A stretch of DNA of 15,966 nt from CAVPGH01 sp046726955 (GTDB lineage Bacteria > Acidobacteriota > Vicinamibacteria > Fen-336). A model generated the notes under the pieces. That model was not told the DNA's origin, made no database searches, and worked only from the letters and a program-made list of their open reading frames with translations. The position numbers and the translations under genes were made by a program. Below are positions 1-7,601 of the stretch, in pieces. The number at the start of each line of letters is the position of its first letter. Within the stretch, counting starts at the first letter, position 1. The stretch is taken from positions 1-15,966 of the forward strand of contig JBKPBQ010000376.1 of the NCBI GenBank assembly GCA_046726955.1, written 5' to 3'.

Positions 1-500
1 AGGAGATCGCGCAGGCCGCGGGGCTCGCCAAGGGCACGCTCTACCTCTATTACGACTCCAAGCGCGAGCTCTACCGGGCGGCGCTGCGGGCCGGGCTCGT
101 GGAGCTGTGCGAGACGCTCGAGAAGGCGATCGCCGGCGCGGGCTCCCTGCCCGCGCGGCTCGAGGCCTACGTCAGGACCAAGGTCGCGTACTTCGACGAG
201 CACCGCGACTTCTTCCGCATCTATCTCGCCGAGTTCGGCCACGCGGCCTGCGGGGCCATGGATCCCTACTTCCGCGACCTCTCCCTCCGCCAGAGCCGAT
301 TGCTCGAGGGGGCGATCCGGGAAGGCTCTCGGCACGGCGCGGCGCGGACGACCGGAGCCGAGCAGGCGGCCCACGCGATCTCCGACATGACTCGGGGGGT
401 GATCCTGCGCCGGCTCATGGGCTGGAGCGGGGACGCCAAGGCGGACAAGGAGGTCGCGTTCGTGGTGGATTTCGCGAAGAGGGCGCTGGGATGCCGATGA
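1..500 (+). CDS. TetR/AcrR family transcriptional regulator, 5'-truncated by window edge
   Basis: Reading in the frame that begins at base 3, the visible 165 residues start inside a TetR helix-turn-helix: EIAQAAGLAKGTLYLYY followed by DSKRELYRAAL, the typical turn and recognition helix plus helix 4. About 20 N-terminal residues and the start codon lie outside the window. The rest is an alpha-helical ligand-binding domain (residues about 45-165) that cannot be tied to a ligand. The stop (498-500) overlaps the start of the TolC-like gene, so the regulator is co-transcribed with the efflux genes. TetR proteins in this arrangement usually repress their own operon and release DNA when the exported compound binds; that role is inferred. 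The first in-frame GTG (base 99) lies downstream of the HTH and is not the real start. Confidence 0.9.
   Translation, partial: EIAQAAGLAKGTLYLYYDSKRELYRAALRAGLVELCETLEKAIAGAGSLPARLEAYVRTKVAYFDEHRDFFRIYLAEFGHAACGAMDPYFRDLSLRQSRLLEGAIREGSRHGAARTTGAEQAAHAISDMTRGVILRRLMGWSGDAKADKEVAFVVDFAKRALGCR
479..483 (+). promoter_or_regulatory. Shine-Dalgarno GAGGG deciding the tolC-like start
   Basis: GAGGG sits 7 nt before the ATG at 491 but 13 nt before the ATG at 497. This favours 491, even though 497 would give the 4-bp ATGA overlap seen at most other junctions in the window. Confidence 0.5.
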
Positions 501-1885
501 CGCCGTCCGGCACTCGCTTCCTGGTCACGGTCGCCCTCGCCGCCGCGGCGACGACGGCGTCCGCGCAAGCCGTGGACACGGCGATCCTGGGCGGCGTCCC
601 GTCCGGGCCGCCCACCTCCGACGTCCTCGACCTCACGCTCGACGATGCGATCGCCCGCGGCCTCGAGCACAACCTCGGGGTCATCCTCGGCCAGGAAGGG
701 ATCCGGGAGGCCCAGGGCGAGTACCGCGAGGCGCTTTCGGACCTCCTGCCCCAGGTGCGCGCCGGCGCGTCCGCGGTGCGGCAGAAGGTGAGCCTCGCCG
801 CGTTCGGCTTCTCCGGCTTCGGCGACTTTCCGGAGATCATCGGTCCCTTCAACGTGGTCGACGCGCGCGGGTACGCCTCGCAGAGCGTCCTCGACCTCCA
901 CGCGATACGGCACGCGCAGTCAGAAAGCCTCACCGCGAAGGCCGCGGACACGCTCCAGCGCAGCACGCGGGACGCGGTGGTCCTCGCTTGCGCCGGCCTC
1001 TATCTCCGAGCGGTGGCCGGGGAGAGCCGCATCGCCGCCGCGGAGGCGCATCTCGCCACCGCCCAGGCCCTCTTCGACGTCGCCTCGCACCGGAAGCAGT
1101 CCGGCCTCGTCGCGGGCGTGGACGTGCTGCGCGCGCAGGTGGAGCTGCAGGCGCAGCGGCAGAGGCTGATCGTGGCCCAGGACGAGGCGGCCAAGCAGAA
1201 GCTCGCCCTCGCCCGCACCGTCGGCCTGCCCCTCGGCCAGGCCTTCCGCCTCGCCGACGCGATGCCCTTCTCGCCGTTTCCCGCCGTCTCGCAGGAAGAG
1301 GCGCTGCCGCGGGCGTACGCGACGCGCGCCGACCTCCAGGCGGCCGAGCTCCGCGTCCGCGCGGCGCAGGAGGAGCGGCGCGCCGCCGTCGGCGAAGGGC
1401 TCCCGTCGGTGGGCGTGACCGGCGACTACGGCTGGATCGGTAACACGGCGTCGACCGCTCTTCCCACCTTTAGCGTGGCCGCGAGCGTGCGCGTTCCCGT
1501 CTTCGAGGGAGGGAGGGTTCAAGCACGGGTGCAAAAAGCGGACGCGCAGCTGCGGCAAGCCGAGGCCGGCCTCGCGGACCTCCGGGCGCGCGTCTACTAC
1601 GAGGTCCAGACGACGCTCCTCGACCTCAAGGCGAGCGAGGAGCGGGTGAGCGTCGCGGAGAGCGCCTACGACCTCGCCGGCCAGCAGCTCACCCAGGCCC
1701 GCGACCGCTTCTCCGCCGGGGTGGCGGGGAACATCGACGTGACGCAGGCCCAGGAGGCGCTCGCACGGGCCGCCGAGGACCGCATCGAGAGCCTCTACGA
1801 GCACAACGTGTCGAAGGCCGCGCTCGCCCGCGCGCTGGGTGTCGCCGAGACGAGCTACCGCGAGTTCCTGAGAGGGAGCCGATGA
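491..1885 (+). CDS. TolC-like outer membrane efflux channel (OEP family)
   Basis: Predicted outer-membrane trimeric channel that lets the EmrAB-type pump discharge across the outer membrane. The 464-residue length is normal for the family. Residues 1-25 form a signal peptide (basic start, hydrophobic FLVTVALAAAATT stretch) with a likely signal peptidase I site after ASA. No lipobox cysteine is visible, so it is not an obvious lipoprotein. Two OEP repeats follow: the first opens with LTLDDAIARGLEHNLGV, and the second half carries the recurring coiled-coil pattern (LRQAEAGLADLRARVYYEV, then an AGVAGNIDVTQAQEALARA segment typical of OEP C-termini). The start at 491 is preferred for its ribosome binding site; 497 is the alternative. 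It overlaps the regulator upstream by 10 bp and the adaptor gene downstream by 4 bp (ATGA), indicating one operon. Confidence 0.9.
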   Translation: MPMTPSGTRFLVTVALAAAATTASAQAVDTAILGGVPSGPPTSDVLDLTLDDAIARGLEHNLGVILGQEGIREAQGEYREALSDLLPQVRAGASAVRQKVSLAAFGFSGFGDFPEIIGPFNVVDARGYASQSVLDLHAIRHAQSESLTAKAADTLQRSTRDAVVLACAGLYLRAVAGESRIAAAEAHLATAQALFDVASHRKQSGLVAGVDVLRAQVELQAQRQRLIVAQDEAAKQKLALARTVGLPLGQAFRLADAMPFSPFPAVSQEEALPRAYATRADLQAAELRVRAAQEERRAAVGEGLPSVGVTGDYGWIGNTASTALPTFSVAASVRVPVFEGGRVQARVQKADAQLRQAEAGLADLRARVYYEVQTTLLDLKASEERVSVAESAYDLAGQQLTQARDRFSAGVAGNIDVTQAQEALARAAEDRIESLYEHNVSKAALARALGVAETSYREFLRGSR

Positions 1886-3003
1886 CGAAGAGACGCGTGC
1901 AGATCCTGGCGGTCGTGGGCGTGGTGCTCCTCTCGAGCCTTCTCGTGGCCTGGCGGCACTTCGCGGTCCGGATCTCCACGGACGACGCGCAGATCGACGG
2001 CCACGTCAACGCCGTCTCCGCCCGGGTGGGAGGGACGGTGACCGCCGTGCTCGTCGCCGACAACCAGTTCGTCGAGAAGGGCACCCCCCTCGTGCGCATC
2101 GACTCGCGGGACTACGAGATCGCGCTGAAGCGGGCGGAGGCGGACCTCGCGGAGAACGAGGCGTCCGCCCGGGCCGCGCACACCGGCGTGCCCATGACGA
2201 GCACGATGTCCTCGTCGCAGGAGACGGCGGCGGGCAGCGACCTCGAGGCGGCGGAGGCGCGGCTCGTCTCCGCCCGCGCGCGGCTGCGCGAGACGGAGGC
2301 CAAGGCCGCGAAGGCGGCCCAGGACCTCGAGCGGCTGAAGCCGCTCCTCGCCAAGGACGAGGTCTCGCAGATGGAGTACGACGCCGCGGTGACCGAAGCG
2401 GACGCCGCCCGCGCGACGCGGGAGTCGGCGGCGGCGGCGGTCCGCGAGGCGGAGAAGGCGGTGGAGGCGGCGAAGGCGCACCTCGAGCAGGCCCGGACCG
2501 GGCCCGAGCAGGTGACGATCCAGAAGGCGCGCGCCGACTCCGCGGCCGCGAAGGCGGAGATCGCGCGGGCCAATCTCGCGCAGGCCCGCCTGAACCTCGA
2601 GCACACCGAGGTCAAGGCGGCGGTGAGCGGCGTCGTGAGCCGCCGTACCGTCGAGGTCGGCCAGGTCGTCCAGCCGGGACAGCCGCTCCTCGCGGTGGTG
2701 CCGCTCGAGGAGGTGTGGGTCACGGCCAACTACAAGGAGAACCAGCTGAAACACATCCGCCCGGGGCAGCGCGCGGTCGTCTCCGTGGACGCCTACGGCG
2801 GCCGCGAGTACCGAGGCAAGGTGGACAGCATCGCCGCGGCCACCGGGGCGCGATTCAGCATCCTTCCCCCAGAGAACGCGAGCGGGAACTACGTAAAGGT
2901 GGTGCAGCGCGTGCCCGTGAAGATCGTCCTCGACGCCGGCCAGGACCCGGAGCACCTGCTGCGCCCGGGGCTGTCCGTGGTGCCCACGATCTACACGCGA
3001 TGA
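1882..3003 (+). CDS. EmrA/HlyD-family membrane fusion (periplasmic adaptor) protein
   Basis: Periplasmic adaptor that should bridge the inner-membrane transporter and the TolC-like channel. The 373 residues show one N-terminal membrane anchor (about 7-24) and then the family signature STDDAQIDGHVNAVSARVGG (about 32-51), the first half of the biotinyl/lipoyl domain. A long Ala/Glu/Arg-rich coiled-coil hairpin follows (about 80-235), then the second lipoyl half with VVSRRTVEVGQVVQPGQPL, and a beta-barrel ending in ILPPENASGNYVKVVQRVPV, a sequence highly typical of EmrA proteins. The start is supported by GAGGG 5 nt upstream and by the ATGA overlap with the previous stop. The gene overlaps the transporter gene by 4 bp. 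Substrate is not predictable from the adaptor. Confidence 0.93.
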   Translation: MTKRRVQILAVVGVVLLSSLLVAWRHFAVRISTDDAQIDGHVNAVSARVGGTVTAVLVADNQFVEKGTPLVRIDSRDYEIALKRAEADLAENEASARAAHTGVPMTSTMSSSQETAAGSDLEAAEARLVSARARLRETEAKAAKAAQDLERLKPLLAKDEVSQMEYDAAVTEADAARATRESAAAAVREAEKAVEAAKAHLEQARTGPEQVTIQKARADSAAAKAEIARANLAQARLNLEHTEVKAAVSGVVSRRTVEVGQVVQPGQPLLAVVPLEEVWVTANYKENQLKHIRPGQRAVVSVDAYGGREYRGKVDSIAAATGARFSILPPENASGNYVKVVQRVPVKIVLDAGQDPEHLLRPGLSVVPTIYTR

Positions 3004-4577
3004 CGTCCGCCGTCCTCCCCGCGTCCGCGGCCCGCGGGCGCGAGGTCAGCCCGTGGATCGTGGCCATCGCCGTGATGAGCGCCACCTTCATGGAGGTGCT
3101 CGACACCACGGTCGTCAACGTCTCGCTGCCGCACATCGCCGGGAACCTCTCGGCCACCATCGACGAGTCGACGTGGGCGCTCACGTCCTACCTCGTGGCC
3201 AACGCGATCATCCTCCCCCTCACCGGCTGGATCTCCAGCTACTTCGGACGCAAGCGCTTCCTCATGACGTCCGTGGCCGGCTTCACCGCCGCTTCCTTTC
3301 TTTGCGGCCTCGCTCCGAATCTGCCGTTCCTGATCCTCTTCCGCGTCATCCAGGGTCTCACCGGAGGCGCCCTCCAGCCCATCTCGCAGGCGGTGCTGCT
3401 CGAGGCGTTCAAGCCGGAGGAGCGCGGACGCGCCATGGGCTTCTGGGGGCTCGGCATCGTCGTCGCCCCCATCCTCGGCCCCGTCCTCGGCGGGTGGCTG
3501 ACCGACAGCTACAGCTGGCGCTGGGTCTTCTACATCAACATCCCGGTAGGCCTCGTCGCCCTCACCCTTATCCAGCTCTACGTCTTCGATCCCCCGTACA
3601 TCACGCGCCGGTCCGGCCGCATCGACTACTGGGGCATCGGGCTCCTCGCCGTGGGCGTGGGTGCGCTCCAGCTCCTGCTCGACAAGGGACAGGAGGACGA
3701 CTGGTTCGAGTCGAGCGTCATCGTGGCGCTGCTGGTGCTGTCGGTGGTGATGCTCGTCGCCTTCGTCGCGCGCGAGCTCCGGGCCGATCACCCGGTCGTG
3801 GACCTGCGCGTGCTGAAGGTGCGGACCTACGCCGTGGGCGTCTTCCTGATGACGGTGCTCGGCTTCGTCCTCTACGGCAGCCTCGTGCTCCTGCCGCTCC
3901 TCCTCCAGACGCTCCTCGGCTACCCGTCGCTGCAGGCGGGCATCGCCATGGCCCCGCGCGGCATGGGCGCGTTCATCGCCATGCCCGTCGTGGGAACGCT
4001 GGTGGGGAAGGTCGATGCCCGGAAGATCCTGGCCGTCGGGCTCGTGGTCGGCGCGGCGACGCTCTTCTGGCTCGGCTCGCTCAACACGAGCCTCGGCTAC
4101 TGGGACATCTTCTGGCCGCAGTTCATCCAGGGCGTGAGCCTCGGCCTGCTGTTCGTGCCGCTGACCACGATCACCATGAACCCCATCCCGCGCGAGGGCA
4201 TGGGCAACGCCACCAGCATCTTCAACCTGATGCGGAACATCGGCGGGAGCATGGGGATCGCCGCGGCCACGACGCTGCTCACTCGGCACCGGCAGGCGCA
4301 CACGAGCACGCTCGTCTCGCACGTCGACGCCTACAACCCGGGGGTGCGCGGGATGCTGGACCAGCTCCAGGCCGCCTTCATGGCGCGGGGAGCCGACGCC
4401 GTCACCGCCGCCGAGCGCGCCCGCGTCGCCCTCTTCGGTTTGGTGCAGCGCGAGGCCATGATGCTCTCGTTCACCGACATCTTCCGCTGGCTCGCCCTCG
4501 TCTTCGTGGCCATGCTGCCGCTCGTGCTCCTCATGCGCAGCCCGCGGGGCGGCGGCGGCATGGGCGCCCCGCACTGA
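3000..4577 (+). CDS. EmrB/QacA-type DHA2 family MFS drug exporter
   Basis: Inner-membrane proton-driven multidrug antiporter of the 14-TM DHA2 family, 525 residues, the usual length. Diagnostic motifs are present: D1-like MEVLDTTVVNVSLP (31-44), motif A GWISSYFGRKRF (76-87), motif B FRVIQGLTGGAL (114-125), and the antiporter motif C region around GLGIVVAPILGPVLGGW (150-166). TM segments continue to the C-terminus, which ends in a short Arg/Gly-rich tail. The ATG overlaps the adaptor stop by 4 bp and has no obvious Shine-Dalgarno sequence, so translation probably depends on coupling. With the upstream adaptor and channel this makes a full EmrAB-TolC-like pump. Likely substrates are hydrophobic toxins or uncouplers, by analogy only. 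Confidence 0.95.
   Translation: MTSAVLPASAARGREVSPWIVAIAVMSATFMEVLDTTVVNVSLPHIAGNLSATIDESTWALTSYLVANAIILPLTGWISSYFGRKRFLMTSVAGFTAASFLCGLAPNLPFLILFRVIQGLTGGALQPISQAVLLEAFKPEERGRAMGFWGLGIVVAPILGPVLGGWLTDSYSWRWVFYINIPVGLVALTLIQLYVFDPPYITRRSGRIDYWGIGLLAVGVGALQLLLDKGQEDDWFESSVIVALLVLSVVMLVAFVARELRADHPVVDLRVLKVRTYAVGVFLMTVLGFVLYGSLVLLPLLLQTLLGYPSLQAGIAMAPRGMGAFIAMPVVGTLVGKVDARKILAVGLVVGAATLFWLGSLNTSLGYWDIFWPQFIQGVSLGLLFVPLTTITMNPIPREGMGNATSIFNLMRNIGGSMGIAAATTLLTRHRQAHTSTLVSHVDAYNPGVRGMLDQLQAAFMARGADAVTAAERARVALFGLVQREAMMLSFTDIFRWLALVFVAMLPLVLLMRSPRGGGGMGAPH
4544..4572 (+). terminator. GC-only hairpin at the 3' end of the DHA2 transporter gene
   Basis: A perfect 8-bp inverted repeat, GCGGGGCG (4544-4551) and CGCCCCGC (4565-4572), with a 13-nt loop, ends 2 nt before the stop codon. 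No T-tract follows, so it is not a classical intrinsic terminator. It could be a pause or 3'-end stabilising stem at the boundary between the efflux operon and the next promoter. In DNA this GC-rich an 8-bp repeat can occur by chance. Confidence 0.3.
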
Positions 4578-4583
4578 TAGAAT
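4575..4583 (+). promoter_or_regulatory. Extended -10 promoter (TGATAGAAT), leaderless start for the SDR gene
   Basis: TGA-TAGAAT matches the extended -10 consensus TGnTATAAT at all but one defined position. It lies 7 nt before the ATG at 4591, which is where transcription would begin. No Shine-Dalgarno sequence precedes that ATG, consistent with a leaderless transcript. No convincing -35 box is visible. The motif overlaps the tandem stop TGA-TAG of the upstream gene, so part of the match could come from the stop codons. Confidence 0.5.
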
Positions 4584-4590
4584 CGCGGCC

Positions 4591-5403
4591 ATGTCGGGCG
4601 CTTCTGCGCGACCGGGAAGTGGCCAGGTAGCCCTCGTCACCGGCGCCTCTATGGGCATCGGCGTCGACCTCGCCGCGTGCTTCGCGCGCGACGGGTACGA
4701 CCTCGTCCTCACCGCGCGGTCGGAGGGCGCGCTTCGCGAGGTCGCGGAGCGGCTCGCGCGCGAGCATTCTGTCGCCGCGACCCCCATCGCCCAGGACCTT
4801 GGCGCCATCGGCGGGGGAGCGCGGCTCCTCGAGGCGATCCGGGCCCGAGGCCTGAGCGTGGACGTGCTCGTCAACAACGCGGGCTACGGGCAGGCGGGGG
4901 CGCTCACGTCGAGCCCGCTCGAGACGCAGCTCGGGATGATCGACCTCAACGTGCGCGCGCTCGTCGAGCTCACGCACCTCCTCTGGGACGGGATGCTGGC
5001 GCGCCGGCGCGGCGGCGTCCTGAACGTCGCCTCCACGGCCGCCTTTCAGCCCGGCCCGCTCATGGCCGTCTACTACGCGTCGAAGGCCTTCGTGCTGTCG
5101 TTCTCGGAGGCGCTCTGGGAGGAGGCGCGGGGGACCGGCCTCAAGGTCTCGTGCCTCTGCCCGGGACCGACGGTGAGCCACTTCCGGGAGAGAGCGGGAA
5201 CGGGAAAGACGCGTCTCGCGAAGGCCTCCTCGGCCATGGCCTCCATGCCCGTCGCGGATGAGGGCTATCGTGGCTGGCAGGCGAACAAGCGTGTGGTCGT
5301 CACCGGCGCACGCAACCGCGTCTTTGCGGAGCTCGCGCAGATCCTGCCGCGGAGCGTCGTGCTCCGGATGGTCCGCTACATCCAGACTCCGGTCGCGCCT
5401 TGA
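4591..5403 (+). CDS. Short-chain dehydrogenase/reductase (SDR), classical type
   Basis: NAD(P)-dependent oxidoreductase of 270 residues with a full classical SDR motif set: the cofactor loop TGASMGIG (17-24), NNAG (95-98), and the catalytic tetrad N120, S148, Y161 and K165 (YYASK). The order and spacing match the DltE/YqjQ-like 'SDR family oxidoreductase' group. An arginine at 43 after the second strand (LTAR) suggests NADP(H) preference. The C-terminal part (CPGPTVSHF, then a helical tail to about 270) fits that group; the substrate is unknown. The ATG at 4591 follows a tandem stop and has no ribosome binding site, but a good extended -10 lies just upstream. The stop overlaps a TTG start for the next membrane protein. 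Confidence 0.92.
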   Translation: MSGASARPGSGQVALVTGASMGIGVDLAACFARDGYDLVLTARSEGALREVAERLAREHSVAATPIAQDLGAIGGGARLLEAIRARGLSVDVLVNNAGYGQAGALTSSPLETQLGMIDLNVRALVELTHLLWDGMLARRRGGVLNVASTAAFQPGPLMAVYYASKAFVLSFSEALWEEARGTGLKVSCLCPGPTVSHFRERAGTGKTRLAKASSAMASMPVADEGYRGWQANKRVVVTGARNRVFAELAQILPRSVVLRMVRYIQTPVAP

Positions 5404-6362
5404 ATCCCGACGTGGTGGCCGCGATCGGCCGCCTGGAGCGCGAGGGTGTCCTCGACCGCGAGCAGGCCGGCCGCTTCGGCCGCGTCGCGCGCGGCGACCT
5501 CGTGTCGGTACACGCCGATCTTCGGCTGCTGCTCTACGCCGGCGTGCTCGTGACGATGGCGGGCGTCTCGACGCTGGTCGCCCAGAACCTCGACCGCCTC
5601 GGGCCCGTGGCCATCGCGTCGGCGCTCGCGCTCGCCGCCGCCGGCTGCCTGCTCTGGGTCGCGCGGCGCGCCGCCCCGTTCACCTGGGACGAGGTCCGTT
5701 TCCCCCACCTGGCCCTCGACTACCTGCTGCTCCTCGGCGTCCTCCTCACCGGGGCCACGCTCGCGTACGTGGAGGCGAACTTCACGCCGCTCGGCCGCGC
5801 GTGGCCGTGGCACCTCCTCTTCGTCTCGATCTTCGCGGGAGTCCTCGCCGTCCGCTTCGACTCGCGCGTCGTGTTCTCGCTCGCTTTGTCCACCTTCGCG
5901 GCCTGGCGGGGCGTCCGTACCTCGCTCCTCGACACCGTACTCTTCGACCGCCCGGCCGCGCTGCGCGTCGAGGCGATTCTGTGCGGCGTGGCGTTCCTGG
6001 CGCTCGGCGTCGCCCTCGTCCGCTTCCGCCGCAAGCCGCACTTCGAGCCGGTCGCGGTCCACCTCGGTTGGCTGCTGATCCTGGCCGCGCTCCTCTCGGG
6101 ATCGGGGTTGGGTACCGCGGAGGAGCTCGGGTACACGCTCGCCGTGCTCGCGGCCGGCGCCGGGCTCGCGATCGGCGCCTTCCGCCGGCGGAGGTTCCCG
6201 CTGTTCGTGATGGGTGTCCTCGCCGCCTACGCGGGCCTCTCCCTCCTCTTCCTGCGCACGCGCCCTGAAGCGGTCGTCGGCGCGTTCTTCTTCTTCGCCA
6301 GCTCCGTGGGCCTGCTCGTCGGCCTCTTCCTTGCCCGCCGCGGCATGGACGCTCCGGAATGA
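5400..6362 (+). CDS. Polytopic membrane protein, DUF2157-like
   Basis: A 320-residue integral inner-membrane protein. The first 40 residues are soluble and contain a short helix resembling a bacterial regulator-like hairpin (AAIGRLEREGVLDREQAGRF), as seen at the start of DUF2157 proteins. About ten hydrophobic segments follow, roughly at 43-62, 69-88, 106-124, 137-152, 156-169, 190-208, 220-236, 243-261, 266-285 and 292-312. A conserved-looking loop, FTPLGRAWPWHLLF (128-141), precedes a short FDSRVVFSLALSTFAAWRG stretch. The start is a TTG (5400) overlapping the SDR stop as TTGA; no ATG lies nearby and the N-terminus reads sensibly from this codon. It overlaps the next membrane gene by 4 bp. 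The molecular function of this family is unknown to me, and the DUF assignment is from memory of the pattern. Confidence 0.75.
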   Translation: MNPDVVAAIGRLEREGVLDREQAGRFGRVARGDLVSVHADLRLLLYAGVLVTMAGVSTLVAQNLDRLGPVAIASALALAAAGCLLWVARRAAPFTWDEVRFPHLALDYLLLLGVLLTGATLAYVEANFTPLGRAWPWHLLFVSIFAGVLAVRFDSRVVFSLALSTFAAWRGVRTSLLDTVLFDRPAALRVEAILCGVAFLALGVALVRFRRKPHFEPVAVHLGWLLILAALLSGSGLGTAEELGYTLAVLAAGAGLAIGAFRRRRFPLFVMGVLAAYAGLSLLFLRTRPEAVVGAFFFFASSVGLLVGLFLARRGMDAPE

Positions 6363-7543
6363 CGCCGGACGCCGAGCGCGCCGACCGCAACCGCGAGGCC
6401 CGGCTGGCCGCGCTTGGCTGGCTCCGCGCGGGGGCGCTCGACGCGGACGGCCTCGTCAAGGTAACGCGTCTCTATCCCGACGACCGCGTCCGTCTCGGTC
6501 CTGCATTCCGCGTGCTCGTTTTCGTGTTCGCGGCCATCGCTCTTGTCGCCTTCTGGCTTCTCGCCTTCGCGATCGCCGACTGGTCGTCACGATTCGCCGG
6601 AGCTTCGGCCCTCGTCTACGGAGTCGCCCTCGCCGTGGCCACCGACGTCCAGATCGGCACGCTCCGGCGGGACCAGGCGGGCGCGGAGGCGGCCACGGGC
6701 CTCCTGAGCATCGCTTTTCTCCTCGGCGGGACGGGCTGGCTGCTCGATGACGTCACGGGGGTTCGCGGCCGATCCTTCGCGATCGCGTTTCTCGCCATCG
6801 GTGTCCTCCTCGGCGCGGCCGCGGCGATCCGCTGGGGGAGCAACGTCCACGCCGTGATCGCCGTCGTCTCGCTCTACGCGCTGCTCCTCCAGCTTCCGGC
6901 CGCTCGCGGACTGTGGGCGGTGGCGACGCTCGTCCTGGCGCCGCTCGCCCTCGCGGGCTCGTCGGCCGCGGGCATCGCACCGCGCCACCGGCGGTCCTGC
7001 GAGATCGTGCTCGTGCTGAGCCTGGTCGCGTTGTACGTCGCCGTGCACGTCGGGTCGTGGGACAGCGGCCTGCTCGAGACCGTCGTCGGCGGATGGCTCG
7101 AAGAGCCGCGTGCGTCGCCCCTGCGCGCGCTCTTCATCGTGGGCACGGCAGCGCTCCCCCTGGCCCTCCTCGTGCTCGGGATCGCTCAGCGCCGACGGTT
7201 GCTCATCCATCTGGGGATCGGGCTCGGCGTGGCCTCCCTCGTCACGCTCCGGTTCTACGTCCACGTCGCACCTCTCTGGGTCGTCCTCACGGGCGGGGGC
7301 GTCGTCGCCCTCGGAGTCGCGCTCGGGCTGCGCCGCTACCTGGCCTCGGGGCCGAACGGCGAGCGCGGCGGATTCACCGCGGACCCGCTCTTCGACGACC
7401 CCGCGAAGCGCCACGCCCTCGAGGCCGCGGCCTCGATCGTGGCCGCGACTCCCGCCGCCGCCTCGAAGGCCGCGGCCGAGCCCTCGTCCTTCACAGGCGG
7501 GGGCGGCGACTCGGGTGGGGGCGGGGCCTCGGACCGCTTCTGA
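6359..7543 (+). CDS. Polytopic membrane protein with Gly-rich C-terminal tail, function unknown
   Basis: A 394-residue membrane protein coupled by an ATGA overlap to the DUF2157-like gene. After a soluble N-terminal stretch of about 45 residues containing LGPAFRVL, about ten hydrophobic segments run from 50 to 327. The last 65 residues are cytosolic or periplasmic and low in complexity: an Ala-rich stretch (355-374), then SSFTGGGGDSGGGGASDRF ending at the C-terminus. That kind of tail (F-x-GGGG-x-SGGGGAS) is familiar from TPM-domain (YgcG-like) and related membrane proteins, but no TPM domain is visible here. It probably forms a complex or functional pair with the protein encoded just upstream. 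I do not recognise the function. Confidence 0.75.
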   Translation: MTPDAERADRNREARLAALGWLRAGALDADGLVKVTRLYPDDRVRLGPAFRVLVFVFAAIALVAFWLLAFAIADWSSRFAGASALVYGVALAVATDVQIGTLRRDQAGAEAATGLLSIAFLLGGTGWLLDDVTGVRGRSFAIAFLAIGVLLGAAAAIRWGSNVHAVIAVVSLYALLLQLPAARGLWAVATLVLAPLALAGSSAAGIAPRHRRSCEIVLVLSLVALYVAVHVGSWDSGLLETVVGGWLEEPRASPLRALFIVGTAALPLALLVLGIAQRRRLLIHLGIGLGVASLVTLRFYVHVAPLWVVLTGGGVVALGVALGLRRYLASGPNGERGGFTADPLFDDPAKRHALEAAASIVAATPAAASKAAAEPSSFTGGGGDSGGGGASDRF

Positions 7544-7553
7544 GGTCGCCGGA

Positions 7554-7601
7554 AGAGAAACCGGTTGATCCCCGCCAACTTCTCTGACTAAGATCAGAGA
7601 A
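7554..7601 (+). promoter_or_regulatory. MarR-type operator and leaderless promoter of the MarR-GNAT gene
   Basis: The 57-bp gap before the MarR-GNAT gene holds a perfect inverted repeat, TTCTCTGA (7580-7587), 6-nt spacer, TCAGAGAA (7594-7601), whose last base is the A of the ATG. A candidate -35 TTGATC (7565-7570) and -10 TAAGAT (7589-7594), spaced 18 bp, place the -10 inside the repeat and the transcription start at about the ATG, so the mRNA would be leaderless. A third copy of the half-site core AGAGAA lies at 7554-7559, next to the palindrome AACCGGTT (7559-7566). This geometry is typical for autorepression by a MarR protein. The two hexamers each match consensus at 4 of 6 positions. Confidence 0.6.

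Noticed and set aside
107..490. Upstream extension of the TolC-like open frame through the TetR gene
   Set aside because: This part is an Arg-rich frame-shifted reading of the TetR gene. The signal peptide and ribosome binding site place the start at 491.
2991..4877. 628-codon open frame on the minus strand opposite the DHA2 transporter and SDR
   Set aside because: The product is a His/Glu/Asp/Arg-rich low-complexity string with no domain. It is the antisense shadow of well-supported plus-strand genes, expected at this GC content.
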